Shown: one piece after another, positions 55,216 through 64,000 of the stretch
Numbering within the stretch: the first letter of the stretch is position 1
Layout: each line of letters begins with the position of its first letter
Program-made: the position numbers and the translations under genes
Notes under the pieces: generated by a model
Database searches by the model: none
Seen by the model: only the letters and a program-made list of their open reading frames with translations
What the model was told of the DNA's origin: nothing
Assembly: GCA_963978545.1 (NCBI GenBank)
Contig: OZ021722.1
Location: 5,460,001-5,524,000, forward strand
DNA: 64,000 nucleotides
From: Linyphia triangularis
Taxonomy: Eukaryota; Arthropoda; Arachnida; Araneae; Linyphiidae
Direction of reading: 5' to 3'

Positions 55216-56335
55216 CATAATTACAATTTAGTTTAGTTAAATGTTGTCGTTTGGGTGAGAAAAAAAAATGCCGCTTATATCTCCACATTTCCCTGTGTAT
55301 GTTTAAAGCTATAGTAAAACTGATTTGATTATAACTCATTCCAGTCATATAAAAAATTTTTTAACATAAAAACTCTAAAAGTCGGAAGGAAAAAAGCAAT
55401 TAATCAACGAATTTGTTAAAGCTTGCAATCTACGTGTGGATTTGTTTCAGTTAAGAATAAACAGTATATGTTTAAACCTTTCCCATTTCTCTTAATTGCT
55501 GTCAATTATAACAATAATCCTCAGATAATATTTTAACTACCATTTATAGTCAGAAACAGTTGATTGGGAAAATAAATTTTCTGCTTCACTTTTTTCAAGA
55601 TATTTATAGAAGTGACTGATAACAAAAATCATTAATCTAAAAAATGTATTTTTAATAACAGGATTATGTTTTGCAATTAAATTGCAAAACTAACACAAAG
55701 AAAAAATATCTCACAGCTAGAAAAGGCTTTATATATTTTCTTACCCTAATTAGCTTTAAATTTATTTCTCCTTAGAATTTAACACATTAAAAGATTGGAA
55801 ATTTTATTATTATTATTATTTCTTTTAAATATAGACAGACCTAATAAATAGAGTATATCAGCAAGAAAAACAATTTTTCTAAATTATGTTCAATAAAAAA
55901 ATTATAACATAATAAAATATATTTATAGACTTGAATTAAACCTTACAAAAATAAAATAAAAAGAAATTGACTTTTCAAATGAAGGAATTTTACAACAAAA
56001 GAATTTAATATTCTTAAATGTCAGAGAAACATATTTGTTTGTTAAGCCTTGGAGTGATTTTCTTTTAAAGAATTTCATTATTTTTTCCCTACAAAAGACA
56101 GGAAATCAAACGTCTTTTTGTTTAATTTCCTGCCATTATTTCCTGTGTCCCTATTTTCTTCGAAAAAGATTCTCATTTCTTTTTCTACTTGGCAGAACGA
56201 AGAAAGTTTTCTAAATGAACTTCTTCGAATGGAGTTATAGAAAATTAAAAACTTGATTAAAATTTGTTTAGCGTACATTTCAATATATTTGAAAATAATT
56301 TTTCTGTCTTGACTCATTGCATTTAACATGAAACA
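55216..56335. other. AT-rich spacer, nothing recognised
   Basis: (ATT)n near 55,807 and short unsupported ORFs only. Confidence 0.6.
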
Positions 56336-56336
56336 C

Positions 56337-56450
56337 ATTTGACCAAATCTATAAAATATTTGACCATATCAATAAAATATTTGACCAAGTCTATAAAATA
56401 ATTGAACAAATGTATAAAATATTTGACCAAATCTACAAAACATTTGACAC
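56337..56450. repeat. 21-bp minisatellite, ~5.4 copies
   Basis: Units ATTTGACCAAATCTATAAAA + T repeat with substitutions (ACCATATCAATAAAAT, ACCAAGTCTATAAAAT, AACAAATGTATAAAAT). Confidence 0.92.
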
Positions 56451-56482
56451 ATTTCTTTGAATTTATTACTTTCAATTACTCA

Positions 56483-56535
56483 TAAGATTACGGGTTTGAG
56501 TCCTTGGTGTTTGTAAATGTCTTATCAAATGATAT
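56483..56535 (+). mobile_element. Decayed SINE family 1 fragment
   Basis: ACGGGTTTGAGTCC then TTGGTGTTTGTAAATGTC and TTATCAAATGA match the B box and start of body of the SINE at 3548. Head and tail are absent. Confidence 0.55.
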
Positions 56536-56960
56536 AGGATTATATAGGGTAAGAAAATTATATCATTTGGTTACAAAAAATCCCCCTCCCGCTTCGAACA
56601 CCCTAATTTTAAAAAGATGGTCTAGAAAAAATGTCTGTTTGTGTGTCCATACGATGTTCAAATTTGGTGTGCGTGTTAGTGGTGACCATGGGACCAACCA
56701 TTAAGGTTTTCGTCAAAATCGGGCATAAGGTTGAAATCATTAAAAATCATATTTTTCAGCAATTGCTAAAAACCAGCTCAAGCGATTTTGATTAAAATCT
56801 CTCTGCTAATACCTTTTAAGGTGTTCTAATCGCCCCCCCCCCCTTCGAAATTCCCGTAGAAATGCTATAAAAGCCTAAAAAGTTGAAAAACGAGTACTTT
56901 TCACACATAGTTCTCTGCCCTTGAACACCACCCATCAATCCACCATCTCTAATTTCCCAA
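56536..56960 (+). repeat. Single arm of the large foldback family
   Basis: AATTTGGTGTGCGTGTTAGT, ACCATTAAGGTTTTCGTC, TTGCTAAAAACC and AGTTGAAAAACGAGTAC follow the same order as 5965-6350. A poly-C run (56,833-56,843) has expanded inside. The inverted partner is missing. Confidence 0.75.
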
Positions 56961-57091
56961 TTGATTTCTATGCTACCACCTTTTTACTAACCTGTACTAT
57001 CACTGTTAACAAATGAAATAAAATAGAACTTTATAAGAAATACGTCCCTATTTACAGTTATTATCAGGAAATGTGTGCAACAATATGTTAT

Positions 57092-57476
57092 TGTTACGGC
57101 TGTACTGCTTTCCTTCTCAAATATGTATCACAATTCCCACAGCTACCAGTACGTTTATATTGTCCAAACGTCGTACTCGATCGTGTAAATGAAGCGTAGA
57201 AAGACTAGTATCGCAAACTTAACATAATTTATTAAAAACTGTAAATGACTAGATAATAACAACTACTTCCCTGAAGGAAGTGATCCTGCTCTTAAAACAG
57301 AAGCAGTTAAGACAGCAGCAGTCTGTGCAAAGACAGAGATTATAAATACACATAACGTACATAACGGTTACAATAGACTGGCGTGAAATTTACATAAAGG
57401 CAGTTCAATGACAGGCTAAAAGTTCTACATCATAAAGGCGGGCAGTCTGAGCATTCTCCATGTGCTGGTCGCCACA
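57092..57476 (-). mobile_element. Probable solo LTR, 385 bp
   Basis: On the minus strand it starts TGTGGCGACCAGCACATGG and ends GTACAGCCGTAACA, with a TATA-like TATTTATAAT (about 57,350) and an AATAAA about 130 bp later. The TSD is imperfect (TTAT/ATAT). The TGTGGCGACC start is typical of Gypsy LTRs, an assignment made from general family knowledge. No adjoining internal domain. Confidence 0.5.
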
Positions 57477-57639
57477 ATATAAACGTCAGTGAAGAAATTT
57501 AATTATATTATAACTAGGGGGGGGGGGGGGCACGATGGTTAAGGGTAAAAATTACAAACGTATATTTCGGTTATTTTCTAGTTAAAAATTAGGGTATTAA
57601 ATATTCAATGAAATGTTAATTAAGGTAGCCAGAAGATAT

Positions 57640-57775
57640 TGGACTGTCCAAGCCGGAGGACTCACCCTTACGGGTTTAGAGCCTTTTGTACCCCCGGCCG
57701 GGAGGAAAGGCGTCACCCCAGCGCGGAAGGAGATCCCCCGAGCGCCCCGCCCTGCCGGAGCAGCTTTATTTAAAA
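57640..57775 (-). other. GC-rich island of foreign composition
   Basis: CCCCCGGCCGGGAGGAAAGG, GCGTCACCCCAGCGCGG and CGAGCGCCCCGCCCTGCCGG stand out in an AT-rich context. The minus strand is open across it (KAAPAGRGARGISFRAGVTP, then KPVRVSPPAWTVQYLL) inside a 94-codon ORF whose ends are ordinary AT-rich sequence. It may be a fragment of a GC-rich retroelement. No domain is recognised. Confidence 0.4.
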
Positions 57776-59284
57776 CTAGGTGAGTTATATACATTGGGTG
57801 TTTTGGGATATATGATATATAGTTGGCAATAAATAGAACAGGATATGAATAACAATAAAAATACAGGTAAATTTTATACAATCTGGTTGTAAATTATTAA
57901 GACACGGGAAAGCAAATCTTCTTTCAAACAAAACAGAGAACAATAAACAGGGAACGACATAGAACATAGAACACAACACAACATAGAACACAACTTAGAA
58001 CAATTAAATAAGTAAATTAATCTAACAAATTGGAATTATACGAAGCAAATATTCACATTTTTAACTCTAGAAGATATTAAATAAGTCTTGGATTCATAAC
58101 TAAAACTGGGCCTTTTGTGAAATTTGGCCCGAACAGATGCCTGAATGCGCGTGTGGAAGCTAAGCCAGGATGAAGCCAAGATGATAAACTTAACAATAAC
58201 TAACAAAACTACAGCCAATTTTAAAATCTTCAGTGCCGAAATTGCGGTGGAAATTATACATAATTGCAAATATGATATCGACCTTCAAACTGATATATAA
58301 GATACATTTGTAGTTTAGACAAGGCAATTTCTCAACAAAATACCGAATTTTAATTTGAACTTCAAGTAGAGTAAAAGTTAAAAAGGATTATTAACGTTTT
58401 CCAAAATTGTTTGTTTTTTCGTTTTAATTGATATTGAACCAATGATCCATTACCATTGCATAGGATTATAAATGACTGCTACAGTTTCATTTCTGTTTAA
58501 TATCTCGGTAGCTTATTAGAAGAAAAAAAAAAACAGATTCAGAAATGCTGGTGACATTATCCTTTTATCCTATTAAAAATATCATTGAAATTGGTTGAAA
58601 TATATTTGCAGAAGTAATTTTCCGTTGGGGATTAATTCTTCCACTTTAATATATATAACGCCAAATAAATTTTCCGGTAACTCTTAATCTTGCATTTGAA
58701 TATGTTTTGAATTTTAAAACATCTAATTCCTAGGGAGAATTCAAAAAGATGCAAGGAGAATATGTTTAATTTGAAAGAATGCAGAGGTTATTTTAAGTTA
58801 GTTACAAACTATATTAATTTACTACCGTTTGTGTGAAGTGTTTCCTTATACTAGAACTGTTTTTCAAATTACCGAAATCTAAAATTTATCATCACTCTTA
58901 AAATTCGATTAATTTGTTAGCTATGTTTTAAATGGTAATGCTTATTTTGTTGGGTTCATAGTTTAACCAAAACAAACTTTTCGAAAAACTTTAAATTCGC
59001 CATTTTATTTTCAAAAAAAGTTTTTTCGTCCGAGTTTAATGCTTAAGCCATTTATGGAATTATTGAAGATTCTGGCATAAAACTTACGCAACGCTATACT
59101 GTGCCGAAACATCAAAAGAAAAGGTTCTGGAATACCGAGTGTGGTAAAAGTGTTAAAAAGGAGGTCTTTTACGAAGAAACAACTCTGCATTTACGTCTCG
59201 ATTGTAAGGAAACCCGGAAAACACTATAGGCATCCCCACAATCGATATGAGACTACCTATCAACTCTTTGAAAAGAGAGTTTGG
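57776..59284. other. AT-rich spacer, nothing recognised
   Basis: ACACAACA-type low complexity near 57,960-58,005. No element borders or gene. Confidence 0.55.
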
Positions 59285-60060
59285 ATATAAAGTTTTTGGG
59301 AATCAATAGATAAAAATTCATTTAAAACATATTAAATAAATACAAATTCGCTTGTTTCAGAAAAATAATAATTTTTTTTTAAAAGTGAAAAAAAGCTTTT
59401 TTTTCCCTATGGATTCGTAGAAAAATAATAGGATTTTTTTTTTTTTTTTTTTTTTTTTGCTGTATAACTATCTCTTTTAATATGATTTGGAAATCAATAG
59501 ACACAAATCCTTTTAGAAAATAATTTAAAAAAAAGTACAAACTCTATTGTTTCAGGTAGCCAAACCATATATCGAAAAGTAAACAAAAAAGCACCTTTTG
59601 TTATAGATACGTAGAAAAATATTAGGCTTTTTTGTTGTATCTCTAACTCATTTCATTTAATTTGGAAATCAACATTTTGAAAATCAATAGATATTTTGGA
59701 AATCAATAGGTAAAAAGCTTTTTTGAAAATATTTAAAAAATTCAAACTGTCTTGTTTCAGATAACTAAACCATTTTTTAAAAGGGGAAAAAAAAAGCGTC
59801 TTTTTCTATGGATACGTTGAAAAATATTAGGAATGTTTTGCTGTATCTCTAACTTATTTCATTTGATTTGGAAATCAATATTTTGAAAATCAATGGACGA
59901 AAATACTTTTTGAAAGTATTTAAAAAAAATACAAACTGGCTTGTTTGAGATAAACAAGTCATTTTTCGAAAAAAAAAAAATCCTGTAGATACTTGGAAAA
60001 TATAATGACACTTTTTGCTATATCCCTAACTTATTTCATTTAATAAAGAAAATAATTGCA
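59285..60060 (+). repeat. Degenerate tandem repeat, ~196 bp, four copies
   Basis: TTGTTTCAG anchors at 59,351, 59,546, 59,751 and 59,940 (last as TTGTTTGAG), each followed by a poly-A/T stretch, ATGGAT(T/A)CGTAGAAAAA and ATTTGGAAATCAATAG. Poly-T expansion (59,430-59,458) occurs in copy 1. Confidence 0.85.
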
Positions 60061-60194
60061 AATTTTAGAAACCGTACATATCACTACCACTCAAAAATCC
60101 CACCATTATCCAAAACACAAAAAAGCAATCATTTCAGGGACTGGGGGGGGGGGGGGAGGAATCCAAATTGTCGAATATATCTTCGCGATATCTC

Positions 60195-60430
60195 TCACGT
60201 ATTTCTTTTGATATCCCACAAAGCAACAATAACAACAATTGCGGAATGCTTGGCACTTCCAGCGCGAATAAACAATGGGAGACACGGGACAAACAATTTC
60301 TCACAGGTAGAAGTGATCGATAAAACTACGGCCGTCGCAAATCGATGCACTACTGCATGAATTATATGCGTCACACCTACAGGTAAGGTGAACGTGAACA
60401 ACAATGAAGGCGTGAATCATAACATAACAG
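60195..60430. promoter_or_regulatory. Candidate enhancer-like island
   Basis: A balanced, low-repeat stretch with several textbook binding words close together: GAATAAACAATGGG (Fox- and Sox-type), GTGATCGATAAAA, TCACACCTACAGGTAAGGTG (T-box half site and CAGGTA), and two TCACAGGTA-like words. The 69-codon minus ORF lacks support. Motif recognition is from general knowledge; activity is inferred. Confidence 0.3.
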
Positions 60431-60647
60431 GATTACCTTCGCCCCTGCGTAAATTTCCTTCATTCGTTGAGTAGTTATTTCTGAAGATATAACTACTTAA
60501 CTTTATAGTGTTCTAAAATTACAATAATGACTATTGTTTTGTTTAGGTTTAAAGTTTTGATGTAAAAAAGAGTTTTAATTTGAGTAAGGGAGTTTTTCAT
60601 TTTAATATTGCCGAGGGTTGCGCTCCATTCGTTCTCTATATTTAATA

Positions 60648-61667
<1,020 letters not shown>

Positions 61668-62297
61668 GGTTACGGTTATAGTTACAGAAACTCGAAATTA
61701 TCGAATGGCGACACCTAATTTTCCCTGTCGCAAAATACTCAGAGCATGTGAAAACCATAAAGAGCTTTGGGACTATACGTGTATCACAAAAAAAAAAAAA
61801 ACCCTGATGCGTTAAGCACGTACAAAAAACATCTTTGCGAAAGGGACAACAAAAACAAGATCGGGTCCCACTGTAGTAATTTGCATGTGACAGAGGCCAA
61901 AGTTCACATGGATGCCATTACTGGTAATTTTATCGGCTTTCTGAATATCTGGCGAACGGCCTCCTTATGCCCCACTCGAGTTTCTGTTGGCCATTCTCAG
62001 AGCTGGTTTCAGTGCGGGCATAACGTGTCCGTTTTTTGTGATGCAAGTACCGTTCTAACACTCTCCAGAGTTTTCTCATGCGCTGAGCATTTTAAGAGAG
62101 GAAAAAGTAGGTGTTGCCATTCGAAAATTTCGAATTTCTGTAACTATAACCGTAACCGTGAACGACATTTTGTTGCCAATCTCAGAATCCCGAGTTCATA
62201 TTTCTGTATAACTATACCTGCACTCTCATCTCGATCGATTGAACGGAACGGAAGCTAGAGGTCCATACAACGGCCAAGTTATGTTATAACCACCCTG
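61668..62297. mobile_element. Second copy of the CAGGGTGGTC long-inverted-repeat element
   Basis: GGTTACGGTTATAGTTACAG at 61,670 and CTGTAACTATAACCGTAACC near 62,140, then GCTAGAGGTCCATAC and CCACCCTG at the right end, follow 50,538-51,279. The left terminus is missing. The 163-codon ORF (61,767-62,258) is chance: the homologous copy has no matching frame. Confidence 0.75.
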
Positions 62298-62316
62298 TGT
62301 ACATATATATATATAT

Positions 62317-63091
62317 TGTTTCGAATTTTTGTATATTTGTAAATATTTCGTAGTGTTAATTTTGTAAATAGGAAAATTTATGTACATTTTGCATAAGGCA
62401 GTGCAATAGTTCGTCTTTAGTTGGCTTCCCTGCAGTGTGTCTATTTAATGCTTGATAACGAGTTTTACAGAGATAACGCTGGGAAGCGAGTTTTACAAGG
62501 AGCAGGGCATTTAACATTATGTTAATGGCGATCTCGCCAAATTGGCGAGATAGAGCCAAGTTGGGGACGGTTTTAGCGACTAATTTTTGTTGCTAAATTT
62601 GGCGAGAAATAGCCAAATGTTGCCAAACTTGGCGACCATTTGGCGACATTTTCAGTCCTCATGTACATGTATAGGACTTTCCGACGACGATCTGGAAAGT
62701 TCTCCAAATATCTATGTCTAGAAGTCTCAAGAAGGTTTGACTCCTATATAAGTAATCCGAGGGAGTTGAGTCATTGAGTTAGTTGACTGGAGTTAGTTGA
62801 GTCCGTGAGTTGACTTGAATTACTGAGTTGAGATACTGATTCTCAGTGAGCATTCAGAGTAGTTCCAAAGCGAACTGTATTGCATTGTCTTTTGCAGAGA
62901 TTTTAGCAGCTGTATTGTCAAATTTTTAACTGCTGTTTTGTGCTCTATTGTTGTGAAAAGAGCTGTATTGTGTCTACTAGAACGAGAAGTTCTGGATTTG
63001 TAAGAGGATCTGCGAAGAGTTATATTGGAATAAATCTCTGCAAGTTTTGATCTGCTTTGGCTTCAAATCTTTCGAACCCGTCCCCGCAACA
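62317..63091 (+). mobile_element. Solo LTR (same family as 9011-9814), plus orientation
   Basis: Starts TGTTTCGAATTTTTG and ends CGTCCCCGCAACA. It has a TATA box (TATATAAG, 62,745-62,752) and AATAAA (63,029-63,034). Its flanking 4-bp ATAT (62,313-62,316 and 63,092-63,095) matches the other copy's target. Indels shorten it to 775 bp. It carries the same TTGGCGA palindromes and TGAGTCA words. Confidence 0.8.
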
Positions 63092-63095
63092 ATAT

Positions 63096-63127
63096 TGTTG
63101 TGTGGACGGGTTCGAAAGATTTTAAGC
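63096..63127 (-). mobile_element. Inverted remnant of a second LTR end
   Basis: Directly after ATAT, TGTTGTGTGGACGGGTTCGA followed by AAGATTTTAAGC is the reverse complement of the LTR 3' end. The two LTR ends face each other across ATAT. Only about 32 bp remain. Confidence 0.65.
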
Positions 63128-63356
63128 AAAAATTGCCTGTTTAGTGATATTTTTAGCGATAATTTTCACATGGACCAAAAAAAAAAAAAAAAAATCGACA
63201 GAATGGCGAATGTGACAGTATACTTTTGGATAATTATTATAATATCCTTTCTTGTATTGATTGAATGGAATGCAAAATTGAAGAAACTGCAAAATTAATA
63301 TAAATTGAAACTTCTAAAAGAGCATTTTTAATACAAAAAACTGTTAGTATCGTATT

Positions 63357-63534
63357 TGGTTGGTTGTTTTCAGATCATGTGGCGTCAGCAACACGAGGGC
63401 TATAATGCGCCGAAACATTCGTCATTAGACAAGCCAACATACATTTACAAACACCCATGCCTAACACTGGACTCGGAAGCCGCAACCTCGTGGTCTAGAA
63501 GCTAGCACGGTAACCATTATACCGTTTGGTCGGC
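63357..63534 (-). mobile_element. tRNA-derived SINE, family 1
   Basis: The minus-strand head is GCCGACCAAACGGTATAATG followed by GTTACCGTGC. The B box is disrupted by the extra C and a G-to-C change (GGCTTCCGAGTCC). The tail faces left. TATCGTATTT and TATCATATTT are a likely TSD with one mismatch. Confidence 0.82.
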
Positions 63535-64000
63535 ATTATCATATTTAATATTATATATTTATATTTTAGTGTGCTCCTCCATCATCGGACTTTCCTTCTT
63601 TCGTATTATTATTATTTTGTTTTTTTGAGGTCTCACAAATCTTCACCGATTTTTGCGATTTGAAACCTATACGTACACCTTAACGTTCTACGAGCGATAG
63701 TGACCGATTCTGTTCCGCCATTGGCCAATACCGCTGTGCTACCATTGATCAATGTCGGAAACCGGGATTCTGAGAAAATTGGCTATTTCTTAATTTTTGA
63801 TTCTTAGGCATACTTCCGAAATCGTGATTTAAAAAATAATAATAATAATAATAATAAATAAACATGTCTTAACCATCACAAAGCATATTTTTTACCCTTC
63901 CGTCCTTTCTTAGAACACTATACTTCAAATTTAACACTCATCATAATTCAAAACTTCCCGTATATCTTACCCAGCACAATGGCGAAATTGGCCAAGATCC
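63535..64000. other. Window edge, start of a multicopy sequence
   Basis: Mostly unique, with (ATA)n near 63,836-63,857. The last ~28 bases (CACAATGGCGAAATTGG, then CCAAGATCC) match the sequence next to the solo LTR at 8970-8995 and encode NGEIGQDP. Confidence 0.45.

Noticed and set aside
61767..62258. 163-codon ORF, the longest in the window
   Set aside because: It lies in a non-coding long-inverted-repeat element. The homologous copy at 50,538-51,279 does not keep the frame, and the peptide has no domain features.

Overview
This 64 kb window is eukaryotic, strongly AT-rich and packed with repeats. It has no open reading frame I would call an intact protein-coding gene. tRNA-derived SINEs, solo LTRs, hAT, Tc1/mariner and Helitron remnants, long-inverted-repeat elements, long homopolymers and (AT)n tracts point to an arthropod. 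A chelicerate, probably a spider, is my best guess, but that is inference from the repeat style and not from a marker gene.

Layout. 0-3.3 kb: AT-rich DNA with two small duplications. A CpG-containing stretch at 1.74-1.88 kb looks like a leftward promoter and first exon. 3.3-9.8 kb: two SINEs, a 696-bp hAT-like element, a solitary foldback MITE, a 2.3-kb element with ~0.7-kb inverted arms, and a solo LTR on the minus strand. 9.8-14 kb: mostly featureless, with a coding-looking fragment at 11.2-11.65 kb and two SINEs. 14.2-20.0 kb: a complete satellite array of about 43 units of 135/136 bp with higher-order structure. 20.5-22.0 kb: a non-autonomous Helitron with a duplicated 5' end and six 148-bp tandem units. 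22.4-24.2 kb: a hAT-type element with a perfect 8-bp target-site duplication (TSD). 24-31 kb: a SINE, a candidate regulatory island and degenerate repeats.

31.5-35.9 kb holds a dead Tc1/mariner element whose transposase C-terminal segment has been amplified into ten 297-bp tandem copies, and whose N-terminal half is split by a minisatellite-bearing insertion. 37.1-39.6 kb: a SINE, then a piggyBac-like pair of TTAA-flanked ends enclosing an array of foldback MITEs. 39.8-40.1 kb: a third SINE family. 40-49 kb: mostly low-complexity DNA with a 191-bp degenerate tandem repeat. 49.8-51.3 kb: two adjacent long-inverted-repeat elements. 53-55.2 kb: a degenerate tandem array, an inverted-repeat element and a 315-bp hAT MITE with a perfect TSD. 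56-64 kb: a 21-bp minisatellite, an LTR, a GC-rich island, a 4-copy tandem repeat, a possible enhancer, a long (TC)n(AT)n tract, a second long-inverted-repeat element abutting a second solo LTR, and a fourth SINE.

Nothing here works together as a gene system. What stands out is that three unrelated sequences (the 135-bp satellite, the transposase fragment and the foldback MITE) have each undergone recent, near-identical tandem amplification within 25 kb. All boundaries were read by eye; no alignment or database search was run.
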